Source: Paracoccus denitrificans (GTDB lineage: Bacteria > Pseudomonadota > Alphaproteobacteria > Rhodobacterales > Rhodobacteraceae). From it: 64,000 bases of DNA. Positions within the stretch are counted from its first letter, which is position 1, and each line of letters opens with the position of its first letter. The notes beneath the pieces are model-generated. The model was given only the letters and a program-made list of their open reading frames with translations. It had not been told where the DNA came from and did no database searches. The stretch is from contig QFNE01000004.1 in assembly GCA_003240735.1 (NCBI GenBank), positions 1-64,000 on the forward strand, given 5' to 3'. The position numbers were made by a program, and so were the translations under genes. This document shows positions 25,245 through 34,151 of this stretch, piece by piece.

Positions 25245-26509
25245 TGGATCATTTCAACTTTCGGGACGGCGAGCTTTTCGCCGAAGACGTGCCGCTGGCG
25301 CAGATTGCTGAGCAGGTCGGCACGCCCGTCTATGTCTATTCCGCGGCGACCCTGACCCGGCATTTCCAACTGTTCCAGCAGGCCTTGGACTGGACTGATC
25401 ATCTGGTCTGCTTTGCGGTCAAGGCGAACTCCAACCTCGCGGTGCTGAAGCTGCTGGGTGATCTGGGGGCGGGGATGGACGTCGTCTCGCTGGGTGAATA
25501 CGCGCGCGCCAAGGCCGCCGGCGTCCCGGCGGACCGGATCGTGTTTTCGGGCGTCGGCAAGACGATGGGCGAGATGGAGGCGACCATCACCGGCGGCATC
25601 CGGCAATTCAATGTCGAAAGCGAGCCCGAGCTGCTGGCCCTGTCGCAGGTCGCGACCCGGCTGGGTCAGACGGTGCCGATCGCGGTTCGCGTGAACCCCG
25701 ATGTCGACGCGAAAACCCACGCCAAGATCGCGACCGGCAAATCCGAAAACAAGTTCGGCATTCCAATTGCGCGCGCAGCGGAGGTCTATGCGCTGGCGGC
25801 GACCCTGCCTGGGGTTCGCGTCGTCGGGATCGACGTTCATATCGGCAGCCAGCTGACCGACCTGGCACCGTTTCGCGCCGCGTACCGCAAGGTTGCGGAA
25901 CTGACGCGGACCCTGCGCGCAGCGGGGCATGACATCCGCAGGCTGGATCTTGGGGGCGGGCTGGGGATCCCTTATCGCCGCGATAACACCGCGCCGCCGT
26001 TGCCACTGGAATACGGTCAGGTCATCCGCGACGAAGTCGGCGATCTTGGTTGCGAGATCGAGGTCGAACCCGGCCGCAACATCGCAGGCAACGCCGGGGT
26101 TTTGCTGTCGCGCGTGGTGTATCTCAAGGAAGGTGAGGGGCGTAATTTCCTGATCCTTGACGCCGCGATGAACGATCTGATCCGCCCGGCGATGTATGAC
26201 GCGCATCACGACATCATCCCCGTCCGCGAACCGCGCCCGGGCGCGGATGTGGCGCCCGTCGACGTGGTGGGCCCGGTCTGCGAAACCGGGGACACCTTTG
26301 CGCGAGGGACCGATCTTCCTGCGCTTTCAGCCGGTGATCTGGTCGCGTTTCGGTCTGCCGGGGCCTATGGTGCGGTCATGGCGTCGGAATACAATTCTCG
26401 TCCCCTCGTGCCAGAGGTTCTGGTTCAGGGCGACCGCTGGGCCGTCATCCGGCCCCGCCCGAGCATTGAGGAAATGCTGGGCCGCGACCGACTGCCGGAG
26501 TGGTTGTGA
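25244..26509 (+). CDS. lysA: diaminopimelate decarboxylase LysA
   Basis: 421-aa PLP enzyme for the last step of lysine synthesis. PLP lysine K60 in FAVKANSN, phosphate-binding LDLGGGLGIPY and the substrate/dimer segment CETGDTFA are intact. Start ATG overlaps the upstream TGA by one base. Its own stop overlaps a GTG start of the TIGR02302 gene (GTGA). Confidence 0.97.
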   Translation: MDHFNFRDGELFAEDVPLAQIAEQVGTPVYVYSAATLTRHFQLFQQALDWTDHLVCFAVKANSNLAVLKLLGDLGAGMDVVSLGEYARAKAAGVPADRIVFSGVGKTMGEMEATITGGIRQFNVESEPELLALSQVATRLGQTVPIAVRVNPDVDAKTHAKIATGKSENKFGIPIARAAEVYALAATLPGVRVVGIDVHIGSQLTDLAPFRAAYRKVAELTRTLRAAGHDIRRLDLGGGLGIPYRRDNTAPPLPLEYGQVIRDEVGDLGCEIEVEPGRNIAGNAGVLLSRVVYLKEGEGRNFLILDAAMNDLIRPAMYDAHHDIIPVREPRPGADVAPVDVVGPVCETGDTFARGTDLPALSAGDLVAFRSAGAYGAVMASEYNSRPLVPEVLVQGDRWAVIRPRPSIEEMLGRDRLPEWL

Positions 26510-29226
26510 CGCATGATCGCCAAAATCCCAAAGACACGACCCTGACGGGCGATCTGCCCCCACAGGCGGGCCGCGCGGTCCGTCGCACATTGGCGTCGAT
26601 GTGGGTCGAACGCATTCTTGGCCGGTTCTGGCCGCTGCTCAGCTGGCTGGCCGTGGGGCTTGCCGTGCTGGCCCTGGGGCTGGTCTCACTGATCGATGTG
26701 CGCTTTGCGCTGTGGATCGGGGTTGCGTGGCTGGTGGTGTTGGCGGGCCTTGGCCTTTGGGGGTGGCGGCGGTTTGCCCGCCCGACCGAGGCTGATGCGC
26801 TGGCCCGCGTGGACGCGGGGCTGCCCGGCGCGCCCTTGGGTGCGCTGCAGGACCATATGGCGCTGGGCCACGGCGATTCGGGTGCCGAAGGACTGTGGGC
26901 CGCGCACCGGGCGCAGATGGCCAATGCCGCTGCACACGCGCGCGCCGTTGGGCCCAATGCCGGCCTCTCTCGCCGCGACCCGTTTGGGCTGCGGCTGGTG
27001 GCGCTGACGTTTGCGGCGATGGCGTTTCTGTTCGGCGGGCTTGGTCCGGCCGGGCAGGGGCTGGGCGCGCTGGCGTCGAACTTCCGGGCGCCGCCGCCGC
27101 GCGTCGCCGACCCCGCCCCGGCCACCGGCCCCGGCTGGGAAGGCTGGGCGCAGCCGCCGGCCTATACCCGCAGCCCGACCATTTATCTGAATGCTCTGCC
27201 CGAGGGGGAGACGCTTCAGGTCCCCAAGGGCACGGTATTCTCCTTGCGCCTTTACGGCACGAATGCCGCGTTCACCCAGGATATCGGCACCGCCAAAGCG
27301 GATGCGGCACCCGACGCGCCAGAATTCTCCGCCGACCAAGACGGGACGCTGACCGTCGCGGGACTGTCGCGCACGATCACCGTGCGGCCCGACGACGTGC
27401 CGACGGTACGTCTGGGTAAACCAGCCGACCGGCGCTCTGACGGGCGGCTGGTTCAGGACGTCACGGCCACCGACGACCACGGCATCACCGAGGGCACGGC
27501 GACGGTGACGCTAGATATGGCCGCCATCGACCGCCGCTTTGGCCTGGCGGTCGAGCCTGAACCGAAAGAGCCGATCACACTCGATATTCGCCTTCCGCGC
27601 GCCAAGGTGGGTGACGTGACAGGCCGGATCACGGCCGATCTGTCCAAGCATGCTTGGGCCAACCTGCCGGTGACGGTGGTCCTGTCGGTGAAAGACGGCA
27701 TCGATCAGGTCGGGACGTCACAGCCCACCCACATGATCCTTCCCGGAAAGCGCTTCTTCGATCCGCGCGGGGCCGCGCTGATCGAACTGCGCCGCGACCT
27801 GCTGTGGTCGCGCGTCAATGCGGAGCGCACGGCTCAGGTCCTGCGCGCGATGATCTGGCAGCCCGAGGGCGCCGAGTCCGACTTTCCGCCCGAATTGCTG
27901 GCCGAACTGCGTGCGTCCGTGGGCGTTCTGGAAAGCGGTGAGTTCACGCCGGAAACCCGCGACAAGCTGGCCGAGGCGCTTTGGGCCGCTGCCGTCAGTC
28001 TGGAAGACGGGGGGTTGGACGACGCGCTGGAGCAGATGAAGCAGGCCCAGCAGCGTCTGTCCGAGGCGATCCGCAACGGTGCCAGCCCGGAAGAGATCCA
28101 GAAGCTGATGGATGATCTGAAGGCCGCGTCGGACGCCTATACCGACATGCTGGCTGAACGCGGCGAAGACCCCGCGCAGAAGTTTGACCGCAGCCCACAG
28201 CAGGACCGGCAGGAAATCTCGGCCGACAAGATTCAGGAAATGCTGGATGAAATTCAGCGCCTGATGAACGAAGGCCGCATGGCCGAGGCGCAGGAGCTGC
28301 TGGAGCAGTTCAACCGGATGATGGAAAACCTGCAGGTCCGCAATGAGCCGGGTCAGGGCGGTGGCCGTTCGCGCCAAAGCCAGCGTCTGTCCGACACGCT
28401 GCGCGAACAGCAGGAACTGGCAGATGAGGCGCTGCGCCGTGCGCAGGACCCGTTCGGCGAAATGGATCAGCAGGCGGACGGACAAAGCCCCGGCGAGGGC
28501 GAGCAACCGGGCGCCGAGGGTGAGGATCAGGCTGGACAACAATCCGGCGAAGGTCAGTCCCCGCAAGGCCAGCCCGGCGAAGGCCAATCCGGCGAAGGCC
28601 AATCCGGCCAGCAACGGTCAGGCCAGCAGCAATCGGGACAGCAGCAATCGGGACAGGGACAATCCGGGCAGGGCTCGCTTGCCGATCGTCAGCGCGCGCT
28701 GCGCGAGGAATTGGGACGACAGCGCGGTCTTCTGCCCGGTCGCGGCACGCCGGAAGGTGATGCCGTGGGTCAGGAAATGGACCGCGCCGGTCGTGCGATG
28801 GAAGAAGCTGAGCAGGCCCTTCGCGACGAAGACCCCTCGGGCGCGATGGAACGCCAGGCCGAAGCGATCGAGGCGCTGCGCCAGGGGATGCGTGCCCTGT
28901 CCACGCTGGAAGGTGGTCAGCGCGCCAATCAGGGTCAGCAGAACCAGCCCGGTGAGGACGGTGAAAACCCGGGTCAAGACGGTCCGCCCGGAACAGACGG
29001 GGGTGACGGGCAACCGCAGGACAATGCGGGGCAGGTCGATCCGCTGGGGCGCAATCTTTCGGGTCAAGGTGGCCAGATCACCACCGGCGATCCGCTGGCG
29101 CAGGGGGGTGTCGATCCGGCGCGTCGGGCGCGTGATCTGCTGGACGAAATCCGCCGCCGCAGCGGTCAGGCGGACCGGTCCAAGGACGAACGTGACTATC
29201 TGGGGCGGTTGCTCGACCGGTTCTAA
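26506..29226 (+). CDS. TIGR02302-family (DUF4175) large membrane-anchored protein
   Basis: 906 aa. Two or three hydrophobic segments in the first 190 residues (about 45-95 and 165-185) anchor a large extracytoplasmic part: a beta-rich region to about 440, then a long helical Glu/Gln-rich region (about 480-640) likely coiled coil, a Gly-Gln-Ser repeat tract (about 677-724) and another helical end. It matches the alphaproteobacterial family TIGR02302, of unknown function. The family regularly follows lysA. I chose GTG 26506, overlapping lysA by 4 bp. It shares 4 bp of stops with the convergent zinc-ribbon gene. Confidence 0.88.
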   Translation: MTHDRQNPKDTTLTGDLPPQAGRAVRRTLASMWVERILGRFWPLLSWLAVGLAVLALGLVSLIDVRFALWIGVAWLVVLAGLGLWGWRRFARPTEADALARVDAGLPGAPLGALQDHMALGHGDSGAEGLWAAHRAQMANAAAHARAVGPNAGLSRRDPFGLRLVALTFAAMAFLFGGLGPAGQGLGALASNFRAPPPRVADPAPATGPGWEGWAQPPAYTRSPTIYLNALPEGETLQVPKGTVFSLRLYGTNAAFTQDIGTAKADAAPDAPEFSADQDGTLTVAGLSRTITVRPDDVPTVRLGKPADRRSDGRLVQDVTATDDHGITEGTATVTLDMAAIDRRFGLAVEPEPKEPITLDIRLPRAKVGDVTGRITADLSKHAWANLPVTVVLSVKDGIDQVGTSQPTHMILPGKRFFDPRGAALIELRRDLLWSRVNAERTAQVLRAMIWQPEGAESDFPPELLAELRASVGVLESGEFTPETRDKLAEALWAAAVSLEDGGLDDALEQMKQAQQRLSEAIRNGASPEEIQKLMDDLKAASDAYTDMLAERGEDPAQKFDRSPQQDRQEISADKIQEMLDEIQRLMNEGRMAEAQELLEQFNRMMENLQVRNEPGQGGGRSRQSQRLSDTLREQQELADEALRRAQDPFGEMDQQADGQSPGEGEQPGAEGEDQAGQQSGEGQSPQGQPGEGQSGEGQSGQQRSGQQQSGQQQSGQGQSGQGSLADRQRALREELGRQRGLLPGRGTPEGDAVGQEMDRAGRAMEEAEQALRDEDPSGAMERQAEAIEALRQGMRALSTLEGGQRANQGQQNQPGEDGENPGQDGPPGTDGGDGQPQDNAGQVDPLGRNLSGQGGQITTGDPLAQGGVDPARRARDLLDEIRRRSGQADRSKDERDYLGRLLDRF
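28534..28676 (+). repeat. Gly-Gln-Ser repeat tract in the TIGR02302 gene
   Basis: In-frame degenerate repeats of GQSGEGQ and SGQQQ type, seen as recurring CAATCCGG/CAATCGGGACAG blocks. Encodes an uncharged flexible linker, prone to length change by slippage. Confidence 0.8.
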
Positions 29227-29813
29227 CGAACCCAGCCCGAGACGGTCGCGTGCAGACCGTCGACCCAATTGCGATAATCGGCCAATGCGGTGCCAAGCGC
29301 CCCGTCAGGCGACAGTCGCGGCGCGATCAGATAGGCGCCGACAAGGACGGCCCAGACCAGCACCGCCAGCCAGAATCCCGTAGTATAGCCGCTTTTACGC
29401 GTGGGAATGGTTTCTTCGGCGACTGCATAAGGTGTGTCTGCAGCGACGTCGGGCGGCAGGGTCAAAGCCTCGATTGACTGCGTTTCGGCGACGGCCGCAG
29501 TCTTGCGGACGGTAGGTTCGGTGGCCACCGCAGCGTCTGCCGACAGTGCATCGGCCGCGCGGGCGTCGCGTTCGCGGGCGGCTTCCTCTCGCAAGATCGT
29601 CAGGACGGACGCCGGAATAGGCTGTGGCCGCGGCTGGGCATCTGGCACCGCCGGTTCCGCGTCAACGGCAGGCGCGGGGACGGATGGTTGCTGGAACCAG
29701 ACGTTCTCGCAGGCGGAACACTCGACCTCTCGGCCCTGGGGGGGGATCGCGTCCTCGGCGATCTCGTATTGGGCGCCACAGCGCGGGCAGGTCAGACGCA
29801 TTCCGTATCCCAT
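29223..29813 (-). CDS. zinc-ribbon (MJ0042-type) single-span membrane protein
   Basis: 196 aa. N-terminal zinc ribbon CPRCGAQYEI...CSACENVWFQ (MJ0042 type), a Pro/Ala-rich and then Arg/Glu-rich linker, and one membrane span near the C-terminus (about 150-168). Such proteins are common in alphaproteobacteria next to ftsE; role unknown. Either Met1 (29813) or Met5 could be the start. Divergent from ftsE (148 bp). Confidence 0.85.
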   Translation of the reverse strand: MGYGMRLTCPRCGAQYEIAEDAIPPQGREVECSACENVWFQQPSVPAPAVDAEPAVPDAQPRPQPIPASVLTILREEAARERDARAADALSADAAVATEPTVRKTAAVAETQSIEALTLPPDVAADTPYAVAEETIPTRKSGYTTGFWLAVLVWAVLVGAYLIAPRLSPDGALGTALADYRNWVDGLHATVSGWVR

Positions 29814-29961
29814 CCAGTCGGGGGCATTTTAGCGGCCCATTTCCTTGGCGGCGGGCGTTCGGGTTTCTGGTCATCGCCGCCCGGACGTTCTATCAACGCC
29901 TTGCCCCACAGCCAAGCGGCGCACCAGACCTCGCGACGGCGGCATTACGAAGGAGACGGCC

Positions 29962-30636
29962 TTGATCGACTTGCACGACGTGACCTTTGGCTATCGCGGT
30001 GGCGGCAAGTTGTTCGAGGGGCTGAACCTCTCTCTGCCCAAGGGGTCGTTTCATTTCCTGACGGGGCCGTCGGGGTCGGGCAAGACCACCCTTCTGCGGC
30101 TTTTGACGGCGGACCTTTTGCCCGACAGCGGCCGCGTGGCCGCCTTCGGCGAAGAGACAAACCGCCTCAGCCGCGACGGCATTGCGGCGCTGCGCCGCCG
30201 CGTCGGGGTCGTTCATCAGGATACGCAATTTCTGAACCACTTGCCGGTCGCCGAAAATATCGCGCTGCCCCTGACCGTATCGGGCCAGCCGATCGACATG
30301 GCCGCGCTGAAGGACCTGCTGGGCTGGGTCCAACTGGTCCCCCAGGCGCGCGCATTGCCGCCGTCCCTGTCCGGGGGCGAGCGTCAGCGCGCCGCGTTGG
30401 CGCGCGCCGTTATCCTGTCACCGGACGCCATTCTGGCTGATGAGCCGACGGGGAACCTTGACTGGGACATGTCGATGCGGCTGCTTCAGCTGCTGATTGA
30501 GCTGAACCGTTCGGGCAAGACCGTCCTGATCGCCACCCACGATCTGAACCTGATCCGCGCCGCCAAGCAGCAGGTGCAGGCGCGCGCCCTGCGGCTGGTC
30601 GACGGAAAGATCCAACAGGCGGGGGCAGACCTGTGA
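29962..30636 (+). CDS. ftsE: cell division ATP-binding protein FtsE
   Basis: 224-aa ABC ATPase that with FtsX controls septal peptidoglycan hydrolysis. Walker A GPSGSGKTT, signature LSGGERQRAALARA and Walker B LADEPTGNLD. Start is TTG 29962 with AAGGAG at 29950-29955. A longer frame from 29845 has no similar ribosome site. Stop overlaps the ftsX start (GTGA). Confidence 0.93.
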   Translation: MIDLHDVTFGYRGGGKLFEGLNLSLPKGSFHFLTGPSGSGKTTLLRLLTADLLPDSGRVAAFGEETNRLSRDGIAALRRRVGVVHQDTQFLNHLPVAENIALPLTVSGQPIDMAALKDLLGWVQLVPQARALPPSLSGGERQRAALARAVILSPDAILADEPTGNLDWDMSMRLLQLLIELNRSGKTVLIATHDLNLIRAAKQQVQARALRLVDGKIQQAGADL

Positions 30637-31613
30637 AAGAACCAACCACCAAACGCCCGAAGTTCCGTATGTCGGACCTGTCGAAGTTCGGCCCCCGCGA
30701 CATGAAGGGGATGGACCTTGCCACGCTGTGGCGCGGGCTTTCGGGCCGCGACGCAGGGATGGCCGACCGGGTCGTTCCGCCGACAGGTTACACCGCGCAA
30801 CTGACATTGTTCTGTGCGGGCGTCATGGCCTTTCTGGCGGTGTTTGCGCTGGCCCTGACGCTGGCGACCGGGCGTCTGGCCGAACGCTGGTCGGAAGGGT
30901 TGGCGCAGACCGCCACCGTCCGCGTCACCGCACCTGACGGCGACGTCGATGCCCGCGTGAACGCGGTTGAAGAGGTGCTGCAGACCACCCCCGGCGTGTC
31001 CGAGCCGCGCGTGATCCCGGCTGATGAAATGCAGCGTTTGCTGCAGCCGTGGTTCGGCCCGGATGTCCCGGTCGACGCACTGCCCGTCCCGCGGCTGATC
31101 GAAATGCGGATCGACCGCAACTTCGACGCCGCCGCCCTGCAGCTGCGGCTTGAGGGAGAGGCACCGGGCGCGGTCGTCGACGATCACACCGCGTGGCGCA
31201 AGCCCCTGATTTCGGCGGCTAGCCGGTTGCGGACGCTGGGGTGGATGTCGCTGCTGCTGATTGGTGCCGCGTCGACCGCGATGATCACGCTGGCCGCCCA
31301 GGCCGCATTGGCGGCCAACGGGCAGGTCGTTCAGGTTCTGCGTCTGATCGGGGCGCGGGACATCACCATCGCCACCGCCTTCGTGCGCCGATTCACCCGC
31401 CGGGTTCTTGTCGGCGCGGGGGCCGGGACGCTGCTGGGCATGCTGGCGATTGCCGTGTTGCCCGACATGCAGGCCGCCGGCGGGTTTCTGACAGGCCTTG
31501 GATTTTCCGGCGCAGGCTGGCTTTGGCCCCTGCTGATCCCGGTCATCGCCGCGGTGCTGGGCTTTCTGGCGACACGACGGGCGGCATTGCGCATGTTGCG
31601 CGAGGTGCGCTGA
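30633..31613 (+). CDS. ftsX: cell division protein FtsX
   Basis: 326-aa permease-like partner of FtsE. A cytoplasmic N-terminus of about 50 residues, span 1 at about 58-78, a periplasmic loop of about 110 residues (which would recruit a hydrolase activator) and three more spans after about 200. The C-terminal region carries the FtsX domain (RLIGARDITIATAFVRR). GTG start overlaps ftsE by 4 bp. plsC follows 1 bp later. Confidence 0.93.
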   Translation: MKEPTTKRPKFRMSDLSKFGPRDMKGMDLATLWRGLSGRDAGMADRVVPPTGYTAQLTLFCAGVMAFLAVFALALTLATGRLAERWSEGLAQTATVRVTAPDGDVDARVNAVEEVLQTTPGVSEPRVIPADEMQRLLQPWFGPDVPVDALPVPRLIEMRIDRNFDAAALQLRLEGEAPGAVVDDHTAWRKPLISAASRLRTLGWMSLLLIGAASTAMITLAAQAALAANGQVVQVLRLIGARDITIATAFVRRFTRRVLVGAGAGTLLGMLAIAVLPDMQAAGGFLTGLGFSGAGWLWPLLIPVIAAVLGFLATRRAALRMLREVR

Positions 31614-31614
31614 A

Positions 31615-32409
31615 ATGAACGCGGACCCCCGTTATACCCCCGGGCGGCTGCCGGCGCTTTGGTGGCTGCGGGTGGGCACGTATTACATCCACGTGGCGCT
31701 GGCGACGGTGGTCATGGGGCTGTGGGGGTTGCCCAAGGCCTTGATGTCGGGCCGCATCGGTGCCCTGCGCGTGTCCGAGGTCTGGATCAACTACATGCTG
31801 CGCGCCGCGCGCTGGCACATGGGCGTCCGGGTCGAGGTGCGGGGCATGCCCCCCACAACCGATTGCGTCGTGGCCGCCAAGCATCAAAGCTTTCTGGACA
31901 TTCTGGCCATCGCGCAGGCCTGTCCCCAACGCGCCTTCATCATGAAGAAGGAAATCATGCGCGTGCCGATCATGGGTTGGTTCGCGCGCGAGGTGGGGTC
32001 GGTGCCGATCGACCGTTCTCGTGGTCGGACGGCGCGTGGCGCGATGATCGAGGCGGTGCACAAGGCCATGTCGCGGGGCTTGGGGCAGTTGATCATCTAT
32101 CCCGAAGGCACGCGGACGCGACCCGGCCTGCGCCGTCCCTGGAAAGGGGGGGTGGCCACGCTTTACGAGGAAACCGGGCTGCCATGTTATCCGGTGGCGA
32201 CGAATGCGGGGATGTTCTGGCCCAAGGACGGCCTGCGCATCCGTCCCGGCGTGGCGGTCATCGACTTCCTGCCGCCGATTCCGCCCGGAGAGAATCCCGA
32301 AACCCTGCTGCCGCGCCTTGAGGCGCTGGTCGAGGATCGGTCGGACGACCTGATGATGGCAGCGGGTCTGGTGATACCTGCTGATCGTGCCGTGCCGTCG
32401 GTCAGATAA
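31615..32409 (+). CDS. plsC: 1-acyl-glycerol-3-phosphate acyltransferase
   Basis: 264-aa membrane-bound acyltransferase making phosphatidic acid. HX4D motif H90-QSFL-D95, EGTR at 164-167, and an N-terminal membrane segment (about 20-40). Third gene of ftsE-ftsX-plsC; 1 bp after the ftsX stop. Convergent with mnmD-like gene with an 8-bp overlap. Confidence 0.93.
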   Translation: MNADPRYTPGRLPALWWLRVGTYYIHVALATVVMGLWGLPKALMSGRIGALRVSEVWINYMLRAARWHMGVRVEVRGMPPTTDCVVAAKHQSFLDILAIAQACPQRAFIMKKEIMRVPIMGWFAREVGSVPIDRSRGRTARGAMIEAVHKAMSRGLGQLIIYPEGTRTRPGLRRPWKGGVATLYEETGLPCYPVATNAGMFWPKDGLRIRPGVAVIDFLPPIPPGENPETLLPRLEALVEDRSDDLMMAAGLVIPADRAVPSVR

Positions 32410-33058
32410 GACGGCCGACGCTCATGTGGCGTTTGCCGGCAAAGCCGGGGCGCCGTTCAACGCTAAATCCTGCGGCGGCAAGCGCGCGACGAACGTGACC
32501 CGCCGCGGTGTAGGTCGCGAATGTGCCATGCGCTGCAGTGTGCCGCCCGATTTCCGCCATCAGATCGTCGGACCAAAGCTCTGGGTTCTTGGCGGGGGAA
32601 AAGCCGTCCAGAAACCACGCGTCGGCCCGGCCGGTCCATTCGGGCAGCGTGTCACGCGCATCGCCACAAATCACCGTCGCCGTGACACGGCCCACCGTGA
32701 ACGGCTGATCAGGGGCGAATCCTTCGCGCAACTGTGCGCTCAGCCCCCCCATCTCAGGGAACGCCGCGTGGGCGCGTTCCAGTTCGGGTGCAGTCAGCGG
32801 AAAGGCCTCAAAGCTGGTGAAGGTGACCGGGACATCGGCGACCTGCGCAAGCGCAAGCAGGTTCAGCCCTGTCCCAAACCCCGTTTCCGCAATCTGAAAG
32901 CCGGGTCGCAGTCTGGCGGGCAGGTCATTGCCGCCCAGAAACACGTGACGTGTTTCGTCCAGTCCACCTGCCAAGCTGAAATACGGGTCGTCAAAGCGAC
33001 GCGACACTGGCACGCCACCATCGCGCCACTCCAGCCCGGTCTGGTCGTTCTGCGACAT
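32402..33058 (-). CDS. mnmD: tRNA (mnm5s2U34)-methyltransferase, MnmD-type
   Basis: 218-aa SAM-dependent methyltransferase (DUF752) that makes 5-methylaminomethyl-2-thiouridine at the wobble position. Motif I ETGFGTGLNLLALA and DGFSPAKNPELWSDDLM are diagnostic. It is the equivalent of the methyltransferase domain of E. coli MnmC. Start ATG 33058 (MSQNDQTG); a longer frame would overlap the divergent FAD gene. Confidence 0.92.
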   Translation of the reverse strand: MSQNDQTGLEWRDGGVPVSRRFDDPYFSLAGGLDETRHVFLGGNDLPARLRPGFQIAETGFGTGLNLLALAQVADVPVTFTSFEAFPLTAPELERAHAAFPEMGGLSAQLREGFAPDQPFTVGRVTATVICGDARDTLPEWTGRADAWFLDGFSPAKNPELWSDDLMAEIGRHTAAHGTFATYTAAGHVRRALAAAGFSVERRPGFAGKRHMSVGRLI

Positions 33059-33104
33059 AAGGGGTAACTCCGCTTTTTGGTTCAATGACGGCAAGGGTCG
33101 CGAA

Positions 33105-34151
33105 ATGGCAAGCGTAGTCACGGTCGTCGGCGGCGGGATATTCGGGCTGTCCTGCGCGTGGGAACTGGTCCGACGCGGATCACAGGTCCGCGTGCTGGAG
33201 GCGGGCCGCATCGGTGACGGGTCCAGCGGCGGCATGGTCGGATCGCTGTCACCCCACGCACCCGAAAACTGGAACCGCAAGAAGGCCGTGCAGCTGGATG
33301 CCCTGATCGCGGCCGAGGCTTGGTGGTCCGACGTCGCGCGTGTCGGGGGCGTCGATCCCGGTTATGGTCGCACGGGGCGGATCCAGCCGGTGGGGGACAC
33401 AGCGCAGATCCCGCGACTGCGCGAACGGATCGCGGCCGCCGCCCAGCAATGGCCGGCCCGGTTCAGCATGGCGTTAACGAGCACGGCGCAAGGCCCGTTG
33501 GTGCCCGAGAGCCCGACCGGATTGTGGCTGACCGACACCCTGACGGCCCGCATTAACCCGCGCGAATGCCTGTCTGCGTTGGTTGCGGCCATCACGGCGT
33601 CCGGGTGCGAGGTGGCAGAAAACACCGGCCCCCTGTCGCCATCGGCCTTGAAGGACACCCCCGTCATCTGGGCGACAGGGGTTCAGGGGTTGCTTGCGCT
33701 GTCGAAGGACGTGGGGCGACCAGTCGGGTCGCCGGTCAAAGGACAGTCGGCGCTGCTGTCGTTCGATGCAGCCGATGTCCCTCAGGTCTTTGCGGATGGT
33801 GTTCATATCGTGCCGCATTCGGATGGAACGGTGGCCATCGGATCGACGTCCGAACGCGATGTGACCGATACGGAAACCGATGAGCAGCTGGATGATCTGA
33901 TCGCGCGCGCGCGACAGATTTGTCCTGTGCTGGGCGATGTGTCGGTCATCGACAGATGGGCAGGGCTGCGACCCCGGGCGGCATCCCGTGCGCCTCTGGT
34001 CGGCGCGTGGCCGGGGCATCCGGGGCACTACATCGCCAATGGCGGTTTCAAGATCGGGTTCGGAATGGCACCCGCGGTGGCAGGCATGATCGCTGACCTG
34101 ATCCTTGAAGGACAGGACCGCATCCCGGCCGAGTTCGGATTTCCTGCCTAG
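33105..34151 (+). CDS. FAD-dependent oxidoreductase, MnmC oxidase-domain-like
   Basis: 348-aa D-amino-acid-oxidase-like flavoprotein. N-terminal dinucleotide fold VVGGGIFGLSCAWEL, then GSSGGMVGSLSPHAPE, and the C-terminal WAGLRPRAASRAPLVG with NGGFKIGFGMAPAVAG. Located 46 bp from and divergent to mnmD, so the pair probably represents the split halves of MnmC (oxidation of cmnm5U to nm5U, then methylation). This is inferred from context; another DAO-type substrate is possible. Confidence 0.85.
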   Translation: MASVVTVVGGGIFGLSCAWELVRRGSQVRVLEAGRIGDGSSGGMVGSLSPHAPENWNRKKAVQLDALIAAEAWWSDVARVGGVDPGYGRTGRIQPVGDTAQIPRLRERIAAAAQQWPARFSMALTSTAQGPLVPESPTGLWLTDTLTARINPRECLSALVAAITASGCEVAENTGPLSPSALKDTPVIWATGVQGLLALSKDVGRPVGSPVKGQSALLSFDAADVPQVFADGVHIVPHSDGTVAIGSTSERDVTDTETDEQLDDLIARARQICPVLGDVSVIDRWAGLRPRAASRAPLVGAWPGHPGHYIANGGFKIGFGMAPAVAGMIADLILEGQDRIPAEFGFPA

